A stretch of 45,346 nt of DNA from the NCBI GenBank assembly GCA_013203655.1, contig JABMPN010000089.1, positions 1-45,346 on the forward strand. The letters run 5' to 3'. Shown here piece by piece: positions 27,679 through 38,762 of the stretch. The first letter of the stretch is position 1, and each line of letters begins with the position of its first letter. The stretch comes from Cyanobacteria bacterium bin.51. Lineage in GTDB: Bacteria; Cyanobacteriota; Cyanobacteriia; PCC-6307; Cyanobiaceae. Under the pieces are notes generated by a model. The model did not search any database. It was not told where the DNA came from and saw nothing but the letters and a program-made list of their open reading frames with translations. A program made the position numbers and the translations under genes.

Positions 27679-27714
27679 ACGAAAATCCATAGGCTGAAGC
27701 TCCCGCAAGCTGCA

Positions 27715-28341
27715 ATGACGGGCGCCGTTTCCCCCAGCACCGTTCAAAGCCCAGCGGAGCTGGGCTTGTCGTTCCCCTCACCGCAGCCCCTCTGGCAATG
27801 TTCCTTTGCAGCGCTGGCTGAGGCCAGGACCACTGCCGAACTCAGCGGTCCCTGGCGGTTGCTGCTGCTCGGTGATGGCAGCCCCACCCGGCACCTGGAG
27901 CTGCTCACCGGCGCCCCGGTTGAAGTGGAGCTGATCGCGATGGCGCCGGATTCAGCCGGGGACAGCCGGGTACCGGCAGAAGTCGCCGAACTGAGCCCTC
28001 CCTTGTTGCGACGGCAGGTCTGGCTGCGCTGCGGCGGCCAGGCCCTGGCCTGGGCCGAGAGCTGGTGGAACCAGACGGAAGCGGAGCAAAGTCTCCGCGA
28101 CCGGCAGCTGCCGATCTGGCGCAGCCTCAGCGCCGACCGGGCCGAGCTGTTCCGCGAAGTTGATGGGCTCGCACGGGTGCAGGCGAGCTGGCTGCAGCAG
28201 GGGTTCGGCGAGGAAGGCCCCTACTGGAGCCGTCACTACCGCTTCTTCCGTGGCGGCAGAGAACTCACCGTGATCCGGGAGGTGTTCTCCCCGGCCCTGG
28301 AGCGCTGGCTTGGCCCCAGCAGCCCCAGCAGCGGCTCCTAG
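27715..28341 (+). CDS. Chorismate lyase, cyanobacterial Ycf21 type
   Basis: 208 aa. The pattern PWRLLLLGDGSPTRHLELLT, PPLLRRQVWLRCGGQALAWA and the tail SRHYRFFRGGRELTVIREVF fits the DUF98/Ycf21 chorismate pyruvate-lyase family. These convert chorismate to 4-hydroxybenzoate and pyruvate, the first step toward plastoquinone in cyanobacteria. Length matches the family. Its stop and the stop of the next gene on the opposite strand share the palindrome CTAG. Confidence 0.85.
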   Translation: MTGAVSPSTVQSPAELGLSFPSPQPLWQCSFAALAEARTTAELSGPWRLLLLGDGSPTRHLELLTGAPVEVELIAMAPDSAGDSRVPAEVAELSPPLLRRQVWLRCGGQALAWAESWWNQTEAEQSLRDRQLPIWRSLSADRAELFREVDGLARVQASWLQQGFGEEGPYWSRHYRFFRGGRELTVIREVFSPALERWLGPSSPSSGS

Positions 28342-28865
28342 GCCGAACCCAGGCGCAGGGCCTCGGCCTGTTGACGGCTCTTTTCAAGCAGCTCACGCAG
28401 GCGGTCCTCGTCGGTGTGGCTGAGGCTGGTGCGCAGCAGCTTGGCGTGGGGAGCGAAGCGGCGCAGGCGCTCGATCACCCGATCGGGGGTGGCGTCACGC
28501 ACCAGCAGGCAAAGGGCGGCGTTGCCCTTCGGCAGGGTTTCGCCCACTTCCCGCAGAAAGCCATCGTTGATGCCCAGATCGCTGAGCGCGCCCGAGGCGG
28601 CACCCACGCCGGCACCGACAGCGGCCCCGAGCAGGGGGTTAAGGAAGAGCAGGCCAACGAGTGAGCCCCAGAAGCCCCCACCAAGGGCTCCGGCGGCGGT
28701 GAGGTTCACGGCCTGACGCAGCTGCACATGGCCCTGCTCGTCATGCTCGACCACTACCGCATCTTCCAGGGAAATCAGATGTTCCTGCTGGATGTTGACC
28801 AATTCACGGCGAACCTTATCGGCCTCATCAACCGAGGGGAACCCCACCACAATTAGGTTGCTCAT
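28338..28865 (-). CDS. DUF1269 family protein
   Basis: 175 aa. N-terminal SNLIVVGFPSVDEADKVRRE and the Gly/Ala-rich centre GALGGGFWGSLVGLLFLNPL, GAAVGAGVGAASGALSDLG are typical of DUF1269 proteins, which carry a glycine-zipper-like hydrophobic hairpin; then a second alpha/beta part (ALCLLVRDATPDRVIERLRR). Function unknown; membrane association is plausible from the hydrophobic middle. ATG start at 28865. Convergent with the chorismate lyase gene, sharing 4 nt. Confidence 0.88.
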   Translation of the reverse strand: MSNLIVVGFPSVDEADKVRRELVNIQQEHLISLEDAVVVEHDEQGHVQLRQAVNLTAAGALGGGFWGSLVGLLFLNPLLGAAVGAGVGAASGALSDLGINDGFLREVGETLPKGNAALCLLVRDATPDRVIERLRRFAPHAKLLRTSLSHTDEDRLRELLEKSRQQAEALRLGSA

Positions 28866-28924
28866 CAGGCTTGCTCAAGAAATCACGAGTAAATTCCAAC
28901 CTAGGGGCAGCACCGGCGCGGCGA

Positions 28925-29398
28925 TCAGGGGCGGCGGCGGCTGGAGCGGGGCAGTGGCCTGGGCGAAGCCGATGCTGGCGGCAGCAGCGGGGCCGCCCGG
29001 CGGGAGATTGCATCAAGCAAACGGCGCTGCTGAGGGGCGGCTGGGGGCGGAGCGGCCGCTTGTTCGGCCTCGATTCGATCGTTGAACGGAGCTGGAGGCG
29101 ACCGGAGTTCTTCCGGGATCGATTGCTGCCACGACTCCGGGGAGCGTTCGGACCAGTCGTCTTCCTCCTCCATGAACGAGTCGAGCTGGTTTTCCATCCA
29201 GCGCCCCACCCCTTTAAAACTGGGTCGTTCGCTGGGTCGTTCTCGGCCGCGCTCGCCACCACGGGCCTGCGTCCGGGAGCCTGGGCGTGCTCCGGCCACC
29301 CCATCCACCAGCTGCCGCCCGGCGGTCACCCATTGATCCAGGGTGGATCCCGCTGATCGGCGCTTACCCCGACGGACGGGATCACCAGAACCGTTCAT
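28925..29398 (-). CDS. Low-complexity hypothetical protein with a structured N-terminal region
   Basis: 157 aa. The N-terminal two-thirds has distinctive sequence: RSAGSTLDQWVTAGRQLVDG, then SFKGVGRWMENQLDSFMEEE and DDWSERSPESWQQSIPEELR. The last ~50 residues are Ala/Pro/Arg low complexity. No signal peptide or membrane helix. I do not recognise a named family, though the conserved-looking Trp-rich motifs suggest a genuine picocyanobacterial gene. Starts at ATG 29398. It and DUF1269 are both on the minus strand with a 59-nt gap. Confidence 0.65.
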   Translation of the reverse strand: MNGSGDPVRRGKRRSAGSTLDQWVTAGRQLVDGVAGARPGSRTQARGGERGRERPSERPSFKGVGRWMENQLDSFMEEEDDWSERSPESWQQSIPEELRSPPAPFNDRIEAEQAAAPPPAAPQQRRLLDAISRRAAPLLPPASASPRPLPRSSRRRP

Positions 29399-29440
29399 CG
29401 CGCTACCCTAGCCTACTCAAACGAAGCTGATTGCCCAACG

Positions 29441-29551
29441 TTAGCGGCTGTGGCGCAGCGCCCTGCGTCGCCTGAGCCAACGCTCCCGGCCAAGCCCCAG
29501 CAGGGCGATCGAAACACCGCCGACTTGCAGCACCCAAAGGAAAAGGTCCAA
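29441..29551 (-). CDS. Possible 36-aa single-helix membrane peptide
   Basis: Too short for the track. After the SprT stop, the same frame stays open and from a TTG at 29551 reads LDLFLWVLQVGGVSIALLGL followed by a basic tail GRERWLRRRRALRHSR. One hydrophobic helix with positive-inside tail is a common shape for small membrane proteins. There is no good ribosome-binding site and the start is a guess, so it may be chance. Confidence 0.3.
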   Translation of the reverse strand: MDLFLWVLQVGGVSIALLGLGRERWLRRRRALRHSR

Positions 29552-29593
29552 ACGGGCGAAGGGCAGAAGGGCGAACCTTAAGGGGCGGCGTTC

Positions 29594-30133
29594 TCAAACA
29601 CCGGCCTCGAAGATCAGCTGGCAGGCAGGGTTCCAGCGACCGCCGTGCAGGCGGTCACAGCAGAGGCGGCAGGCCACGCCCCGCACGCGGCGCTGGTAGG
29701 GAGCCGTGACACCGCAGCACGGGCAGCGCGCCAGCCAGCGCACAGTCTGGAGCGGCAGGGGGTAATGGTGGCGCAGGCTCACCTCGAAGTCGCTCTGCGC
29801 CCTGTTGATCTCCGCCATGCGGGCCCGGAAGCAGGGACCATGCACCTCGCGCACCCCCAGCACCCGGTCGATCCAGGCATGAATCATCTCGTGGCAGAGG
29901 GTGCCGAGCATGGCGGTCTGCGGCAGCGGCTCGAGCAGGGGCCTCGAGAGCACGATCTCGCAGAGGTCGGAGCCATCGGCGCGGCGACCGCGGCGGTAGA
30001 GGCCGGCGGTGCGGCGCATGCGGCCGTCACTCCAGCGCAACTCCACCAGGCGGCGGCCGGCCGGGGCCAGGGCGCCGTCGAAGTGCTCCCGATCGAGGCG
30101 ATGGAAGAGGGGAAGCAGGGGTGCGAGGGGCAT
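29594..30133 (-). CDS. SprT-like zinc metalloprotease family protein
   Basis: 179 aa from ATG 30133 (MPLAPLLPLFHRLDREHFDG); the 359-aa track form extends through the divergent gene and is not real upstream. Zinc-site motif TLCHEMIHAWID (HExxH) near residue 90, followed by HGPCFRARMAEIN with the third ligand region; C-terminal zinc ribbon with CPCC...CRLCC. SprT/Spartan-like proteins are putative metalloproteases; bacterial function is unclear. It is divergent from the next gene across 84 nt. Confidence 0.9.
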   Translation of the reverse strand: MPLAPLLPLFHRLDREHFDGALAPAGRRLVELRWSDGRMRRTAGLYRRGRRADGSDLCEIVLSRPLLEPLPQTAMLGTLCHEMIHAWIDRVLGVREVHGPCFRARMAEINRAQSDFEVSLRHHYPLPLQTVRWLARCPCCGVTAPYQRRVRGVACRLCCDRLHGGRWNPACQLIFEAGV

Positions 30134-30217
30134 GCCGCTTCGGCTTCGGGCCTGGTCGCCGCCAGTCTGGCGGGGCGGTCGGTCAGACTCCTGAGCTGGA
30201 AAGCACCGGCACACGCG

Positions 30218-32840
<2,623 letters not shown>

Positions 32841-33150
32841 GGCGGCCTCCGGCCCGGGGCTGCGGCCTGAGGGTTGTGATCGACACAGAAACTAATCGAT
32901 AGCACAGCGCCGAAGAAAGATGCGGGGATATCTGAGCGGATCGGGATCAGCACTTCGGATGCGCAATGACGCTTGAGGCATCACTACTGCCCTGCCAGCT
33001 TCGGGTGTGAGCGCTGTCACGGCGCGCTGTGGCGAGGAGCACATTTCCCCGTCGAACGGCACAGACTTAGCCAGGTGTTAATCGGCTCTTGAGATGTGGT
33101 GGCGGGATGTATGGATCAATAGAAGGTGAAGTCAACGCACTTTCTGGGCA
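32841..33150 (+). promoter_or_regulatory. Upstream region of the giant exoprotein gene, with candidate Pho box
   Basis: 310 nt with no gene. At 33066-33095 three 8-nt units separated by 3 nt each, CTTAGCCA-ggt-GTTAATCG-gct-CTTGAGAT, resemble the cyanobacterial PhoB box (tandem YTTAACCT); identities are 6, 5 and 5 of 8. TATGGAT about 15 nt downstream could be a -10. AAGG lies about 25 nt before the ATG. Upstream of 33000 I see nothing notable. Confidence 0.4.
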
Positions 33151-36100
33151 ATGTCTCTGATTTTTTCCGCGATTAATCCTGCGATTGCGGCGAATGGGGG
33201 CACACTCGACATTGCTTCACTGGAAGCCAACTCGGAAATATCTGCCTACAACCCTGAATCTGGATATCTTTATACCGTCGGTGGCGGATCCGGGGCGATC
33301 GTCGTCAGCGATCTGCGCGATCCGGCCAGCCCGCAGGCGGTGGCCCGCGCCACCTCCACCGGCAATGGTGAAACCCTGCAAAGCGCGGCGGTATTTGGCA
33401 ATCTGCTCGCCGTTGCGGTGCAGAACGCGGTCAAGACCGACCCTGGTTTCGTACAGTTCTACGACCTCACCAACCCGGCCCTGCCCGTTCACATCAGCAC
33501 GGTGACCTTGGGGGCCCTGCCCGACCAGGTCAAGTTCAGCAACGACGGCACCAAGCTGCTGGTGACCAACGAAGGTGAGCCGAACTCCCAATACACCATT
33601 GATCCGGTCGGTTCAATCTCCCTGATCAACACCAGCGGCTACCTGGCGGCCACACCCCTGGCTCCCGCCGCCACCGATGTGCAGAACGTGGGCTTCGAGG
33701 CCTGGGAAAACCGCCGGGCGGAGCTGATCAACCGCGGCGTTCGCATCGGCAGCCGCCTGGGCGTGACCACCACCCTGGCGCAGGACATCGAGCCGGAAGC
33801 GATTGCCATCAGCGCCGATGGCAACACCGCCTGGATTTCGCTGCAGGAGAACAACGCCATCGCCGTGCTCGATCTCAGCGGCGCCGCACCGGCGATCAGC
33901 ACCATCTTCTCGGCCGGCATCAAGGACTGGTCACGCGGTGTGGCCAGTGCCGACAACTTTGAATTTGAGCTGGAGTATGCCGCCGGGGCCAGCAACCAGC
34001 CCGAGGGCGTGCAGTCCGGTGGTCTCTCCGGCCTATTCTTCGCCGGCAAGGAAACGATCAATGGCACCGAGCTGGATGTTTATTACTCCGTCACCGATCG
34101 AGGCCCCAACGGTGATCTGATCGCCGGTCAGCGTCAGTTTCTCGACCCCGATTTCCAGCCCACCATCTACAAGCTGGGCATGAATCGCGCCACCGGCGCC
34201 GTCACCGAGCTGGGCCGGATCGGCCTCAAACGCCCCGATGGCACCCCGCTCACCGGCCTGCCCCAGCTGGCCCTCAAGGATGACGTGCCGATCGATTCCG
34301 CCAACGCCCTGCTCAGCTACGACCCGTTCGGCATCGATTCGGAAACGGTCTCGCTCTTCACCCTCGACATCGGCGGCAACGACCGTCAGGTATTCGCCGT
34401 CGGCGACGAATACCGCGGCCAGATCTCCATTTTTGATGCGGTCAGCGGCAACCTGATTCAGCGCTACATCCCCGCCGGCCAAAAGACCTTGCTGGCGGCC
34501 CAGCACAACGTGGGTGGCGCCAGCCCGATCGGCGCGGAAACGATGGACATCCTGCCCGCCATCTACGGCAACCGCTGGGCCAACCGCGGCATCGAGGGCA
34601 TGGCCTTCAACCCCACAGACGGCCTGCTCTATGCCTTCATGCAGAGCCCTCTCGATGTGGATGCCAACGGTGACGGCGTCACCGAAGGCCGCAGCCGCTC
34701 CGAGCTCACCCGCATCCTGGCCATCGATCCGGCCACCGGCGCCCCGGTGAAGGAGCACCTCTACCTGCTGAGCGGCCGCCCTGGCCAGGACAAGATCGGC
34801 GACGTGGCCTACGACGCCGAGCGGGGTGTGTTCCTGGTGATGGAGCGCGACAGCAGCCGCAGCCTCACCGGCTTCAAGCATGTGTACGAGGTGGATCTGC
34901 GCGGTGCCACCGACACCCTGCCGCTCACCACCGCCGCCAACCCGGCCACGGACGGCTGGCTGGGGGCGATCAGCCTGGCCAGCCCCGAGCTGATCGATAA
35001 CCGCCGCAGTCTGGTGGACCACGACAGCAACCCGGCCACCCCGGACATCTTCAGTGCCTCCAGCGCTGATGTGCTGGCGGAGGCCGGCATCCGGCTGGCC
35101 AACAAGATTGAGCTGTTCAACCTGCCCTCCATCGGCGGCAGCCTGGGCTTCGACAAGCCGGAAGGCCTCACCATCCGCGACGACGGCGCTCTGGTGATCA
35201 ACTACGACAACGACTTCGGCACCGAAGGCGCCAGCGGCAACACGATCACCGTGGTGAAGTTCGATGGCGCCGGCTTCGACAGCTCCGACCGGGACGTGGA
35301 CGGCAGCAGCGGCGGCGGCAACCAATATCTCCCCGTCAGCGGATTACCGCTCTACGGCCTCACCATGCCCGATGGCATTGCCGCGTTCACCGATGCCCAG
35401 GGACGCAATTTCCTGCTGGCAGCGGGTGAAGGCGATTCGCGCGAATACGAGCCTGATGAAGGAAACATCTTTTTCGATCTCACCCGGGCCAACAGCGATG
35501 ATCCGGTGAGTGGCACCGCCTTCCGTGATCATCCCGGCGTGGCCGCGCTGAATGCCGCCTTCGAGGCCGCCGCCGGCATCAGCGGCACCCGTCTCAACCT
35601 GCTCAACGACACCGGCGACATCGACGGTGATGGCCTGATCGACAAGCCGTTCAGCATCGGCTCCCGTTCGCTGCGCATCTTCGACGAGCAGGGCAACGTG
35701 GTGTTCGATTCCAGCTCGGCCCTGGAGGAACTGGCCAACAGCCTCGGCCTGATGGCCGGCAACCGCGACGATGACAAGGGCACCGAGCCCGAGATGGTGG
35801 AGATCGCCACCGTGGCCGGCCGCACCTACGCCTTCGTGGCCTTGGAGCGCACCACCACCAGCGTGGCGGCGGTGTTCGATGTCACCGATCCCTACAACGT
35901 GGCGGCGGTGGATCCGGTGGTGTTCCCCGGCGCCGAGCGCATCGAGGGCATCACCTTCCTGCGCAGCGCTGCTGGTGAGCAGGCCGGCGTGATCGCCAGC
36001 AGCGAGGGCAACGATGTGGTGAGCATCACCAGCGCCGCGCCGCTGCCCGCAGGCAGCGCCTTCCGCCTGCAGTTGTTCCACCTGTCCGACCAGGAAGCCG

Positions 36101-38589
36101 GCATCTCCGCCCTCGAAGACGCCCCACGCCTCTCCGGCGTGCTCAACGCCCTGCGCGCCGAGGACATCGACCTCGACGGCATCCCCAGCTTCACGAACAC
36201 TCTCACCCTCTCCAGTGGCGATGCCTGGATTCCCGGCCTGGTGTATGGAGCCTCGGCCCAGTCCTTCGGCGCAGTGGGCCGCGGCGATGTGCTCATCCAG
36301 AACGCCCTCGGCGTGCAGGCGATCGCTTTTGGCAACCACGAGTTCGACCAGGGCACCGCGGTGATCCGAGACCTGATCGCCGGCAATGCCGACGACGGTT
36401 TCCCCGGCACCGCCTTCCCCTACCTCAGCGGCAACCTCGATTTCTCCACAGACACCAACCTCGCCGATCTGGTGGTGCCCGGCGGCCAGGCGCCCCGCCC
36501 CGGCAGCATCAGCAGCAGTGTGGTGTTCGATGTGAACGGCGAGCAGGTGGGTGTGGTTGGAGCCACTACACCCTCGCTGCGCAGCATCTCCAGCCCTGGC
36601 GGTGTGGGTGTGGCCCCGGCGAGCTTCAGCGGCCCGCCCACCGCCGCCGATCTCGATGCCCTCGCCGCTGAAATCCAGGCGGATTTGGATGCCCTGATCG
36701 CCGCCAACCCCGGCCTGAACAAGGTGATCCTGCTGGCCCACATGCAGCAGCTCAGCATCGAGCAGGCCCTGGCCGAGCGCCTGCGCCATGTGGACATCAT
36801 CGTGGCCGGCGGCTCCAACACCCGTCTGTTCGACAGCAATGATCAACTCCGCCCCGGTGACAGCAACCAGGGCATCTATCCGATCGTGACCACGGACGCC
36901 GACGGCAGGCCGGTGGCCGTGGTGAACACCGACGGCAATTACAAGTATCTGGGCCGCCTGGTGCTCGATTTCGATGCCGCCGGCGTGATCATCCCCGAGA
37001 GCTACGACCCCACCATCAGCGGGGCCTTCCTTACCGATGCGGCGGGCGTGGCGGCCCTCAATGCCGAGGCCTTCATCGATGACCGCGTGCAGGCGGTGGT
37101 CGATGAGCTGCGCGAGGTGATCATTGCCCAGGAATCGGAAACCTTCGGTATCAGCGAAGTGTTCCTCAACGGCAACCGCAACCCGGGGGTGCGCAGCGAG
37201 GAAACCAACCTCGGCAACCTCACCGCCGACGCCAACCTCGCCTACGCCCGCCAGATCGATCCCACCGTGCTGGTATCGCTCAAGAATGGCGGCGGCATCC
37301 GCAACTCGATCGGCCAGTCGCTGGTGCCCACCGGCTCGGTGGATGGGGTGCCTGAACGGCTGCCCACCGCCGCGGTGTTCGATGCCCAGGGCAACGTGGT
37401 GAAGCCGGAGGGCGGTATCTCCCGTAACGACATCGCCAACGCCCTGAGCTTCAACAACGGGCTGACGCTGGTGAGCGTCACCCCCTCGGAGTTGAAAGCA
37501 CTGATTGAGCACGGCATCGCCGCTGGCGTGAACCAGGGGCGCTTCCCCCAGGTGGGTGGCCTGGCCTTCAGTTACGACCTCAACCGCCCGGCCGGATCCC
37601 GGGTGGTGTCGCTGGCCGTTCAGGACGACGCCGGCAACGACCTCGACATCGTGGTGCGCGGCGGCGCGGTGGTGGGTGACCCCAACCGCACCATCCGCAT
37701 GGTGACGTTGGACTTCCTGGCCAGCGGCGGCGACGGCTACCCCTTCGCCAGCCTTGCCAACCCCGACCGGGTGGACATCACCGACACCGGCGCCACCCCC
37801 AGCGGCACCGCCACCTTCGCCCCCAACGGCTCCGAGCAGGACGCCCTGGCCGAATTCCTGGTGGCCAATCACTCCCCCGCAAGTCCGTTCACGTCCGCGG
37901 ACACGGCCCAGGCCCTCGACACCCGCCTGCAGAACCTGGCCGTGCGCAGCGATGAGGTGGTCGATCCAGTCCGCCTCGGCAGCGCCGCTGACGACACCAC
38001 CCTGCCGGGCGTGTCCACCATCGATGGCTTTGACGGCCGCCTCGACACGGTCTTCACCGGTGCCGGCAACGACACCGTGGACATCGAGATCACGGGTGGC
38101 TCAGGCAACACGCTATTCACCGGTTCGGGCGCCGATGTGGTGTTCGCCGGCAGCCGTGATGTGATCACCGGGGGCAGCGGCATCGATCAGATCTGGGCCA
38201 CCGGTGGTGACAACAACCGCCTGAGCGGCGGCGGCGGCGATGACGATTTCATCATCGGCAGCGCCGGCAACCGCGCCCTCGGCGGCGCCGGCAACGACCT
38301 CTTCACCATCCTGGAAGGTGCCGGCACCAACTATCTCAATGGTGGCGATGGTGCCGATCAGTTCTGGCTGGTGAGTGCCGTGGGTGATCTGCCGGGCGCC
38401 AAGCAGTTCGTGATGGACTTCACTCCCGGCGAAGACCTCGTGGGCCTGCGCGGTGTGGACTTCGGGGCACTCAGCTTCACCCAGGTGGGTGGTGACACCC
38501 TGCTGAAGGTGAATGAAACCGAAGTGGGCCACTTCGTGAATCTCAGTGCCACCACGCTCAACAACCAGGCCAACTTCGCCCTGGCCTGA
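33151..38589 (+). CDS. Giant secreted phosphoesterase-type protein (choice-of-anchor I / phytase-like / 5'-nucleotidase / RTX)
   Basis: 1812 aa. In order: a choice-of-anchor I beta-propeller start (GGTLDIASLEANSEISAYNP); an esterase-like domain of the phytase family (about residues 265-700; YYSVTDRGPNGD, GIEGMAFNPTDGLLYAFMQS); the second part of the propeller (about 885-965); a calcineurin-like/5'-nucleotidase domain (LFHLSDQEAG near 978, GNHEFDQG near 1063); the 5'-nucleotidase C-terminal domain (SLKNGGGIRNSIG near 1376); and RTX-like Gly/Asp repeats (about 1600-1760, GGAGNDLF). No cleavable signal peptide; the C-terminal RTX end suggests type I secretion. Likely a calcium-dependent extracellular phosphatase for scavenging organic phosphate (inference). 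The usual DxH of the metal site is DQE. Confidence 0.88.
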   Translation: MSLIFSAINPAIAANGGTLDIASLEANSEISAYNPESGYLYTVGGGSGAIVVSDLRDPASPQAVARATSTGNGETLQSAAVFGNLLAVAVQNAVKTDPGFVQFYDLTNPALPVHISTVTLGALPDQVKFSNDGTKLLVTNEGEPNSQYTIDPVGSISLINTSGYLAATPLAPAATDVQNVGFEAWENRRAELINRGVRIGSRLGVTTTLAQDIEPEAIAISADGNTAWISLQENNAIAVLDLSGAAPAISTIFSAGIKDWSRGVASADNFEFELEYAAGASNQPEGVQSGGLSGLFFAGKETINGTELDVYYSVTDRGPNGDLIAGQRQFLDPDFQPTIYKLGMNRATGAVTELGRIGLKRPDGTPLTGLPQLALKDDVPIDSANALLSYDPFGIDSETVSLFTLDIGGNDRQVFAVGDEYRGQISIFDAVSGNLIQRYIPAGQKTLLAAQHNVGGASPIGAETMDILPAIYGNRWANRGIEGMAFNPTDGLLYAFMQSPLDVDANGDGVTEGRSRSELTRILAIDPATGAPVKEHLYLLSGRPGQDKIGDVAYDAERGVFLVMERDSSRSLTGFKHVYEVDLRGATDTLPLTTAANPATDGWLGAISLASPELIDNRRSLVDHDSNPATPDIFSASSADVLAEAGIRLANKIELFNLPSIGGSLGFDKPEGLTIRDDGALVINYDNDFGTEGASGNTITVVKFDGAGFDSSDRDVDGSSGGGNQYLPVSGLPLYGLTMPDGIAAFTDAQGRNFLLAAGEGDSREYEPDEGNIFFDLTRANSDDPVSGTAFRDHPGVAALNAAFEAAAGISGTRLNLLNDTGDIDGDGLIDKPFSIGSRSLRIFDEQGNVVFDSSSALEELANSLGLMAGNRDDDKGTEPEMVEIATVAGRTYAFVALERTTTSVAAVFDVTDPYNVAAVDPVVFPGAERIEGITFLRSAAGEQAGVIASSEGNDVVSITSAAPLPAGSAFRLQLFHLSDQEAGISALEDAPRLSGVLNALRAEDIDLDGIPSFTNTLTLSSGDAWIPGLVYGASAQSFGAVGRGDVLIQNALGVQAIAFGNHEFDQGTAVIRDLIAGNADDGFPGTAFPYLSGNLDFSTDTNLADLVVPGGQAPRPGSISSSVVFDVNGEQVGVVGATTPSLRSISSPGGVGVAPASFSGPPTAADLDALAAEIQADLDALIAANPGLNKVILLAHMQQLSIEQALAERLRHVDIIVAGGSNTRLFDSNDQLRPGDSNQGIYPIVTTDADGRPVAVVNTDGNYKYLGRLVLDFDAAGVIIPESYDPTISGAFLTDAAGVAALNAEAFIDDRVQAVVDELREVIIAQESETFGISEVFLNGNRNPGVRSEETNLGNLTADANLAYARQIDPTVLVSLKNGGGIRNSIGQSLVPTGSVDGVPERLPTAAVFDAQGNVVKPEGGISRNDIANALSFNNGLTLVSVTPSELKALIEHGIAAGVNQGRFPQVGGLAFSYDLNRPAGSRVVSLAVQDDAGNDLDIVVRGGAVVGDPNRTIRMVTLDFLASGGDGYPFASLANPDRVDITDTGATPSGTATFAPNGSEQDALAEFLVANHSPASPFTSADTAQALDTRLQNLAVRSDEVVDPVRLGSAADDTTLPGVSTIDGFDGRLDTVFTGAGNDTVDIEITGGSGNTLFTGSGADVVFAGSRDVITGGSGIDQIWATGGDNNRLSGGGGDDDFIIGSAGNRALGGAGNDLFTILEGAGTNYLNGGDGADQFWLVSAVGDLPGAKQFVMDFTPGEDLVGLRGVDFGALSFTQVGGDTLLKVNETEVGHFVNLSATTLNNQANFALA

Positions 38590-38603
38590 GCACGTGCGGT
38601 GAC

Positions 38604-38629
38604 GCCGGTCTCCGCCCCTGGAGACCGGC
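38604..38629 (+). terminator. Perfect 10-bp hairpin after the giant gene
   Basis: GCCGGTCTCC-gcccct-GGAGACCGGC, 15 nt after the stop. A strong stem without a T-run; likely transcript end or 3' stabiliser. Confidence 0.55.
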
Positions 38630-38762
38630 CGTATCTCCGGCACTGCAGATCGAATCGGGCAAACACAGATCGCCTGCTGTGATCAGCCTCGCTTTCGCTC
38701 CACAGCGATCCATCAGCCGGAAGTGCGGGACACCCTCACCGATCCATCGGTCCGCTGAACAG

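Noticed and set aside
35344-37872. 842-aa minus-strand ORF inside the giant exoprotein gene
   Set aside because: Low-complexity Gly/His/Val shadow of the repetitive RTX/5'-nucleotidase gene.
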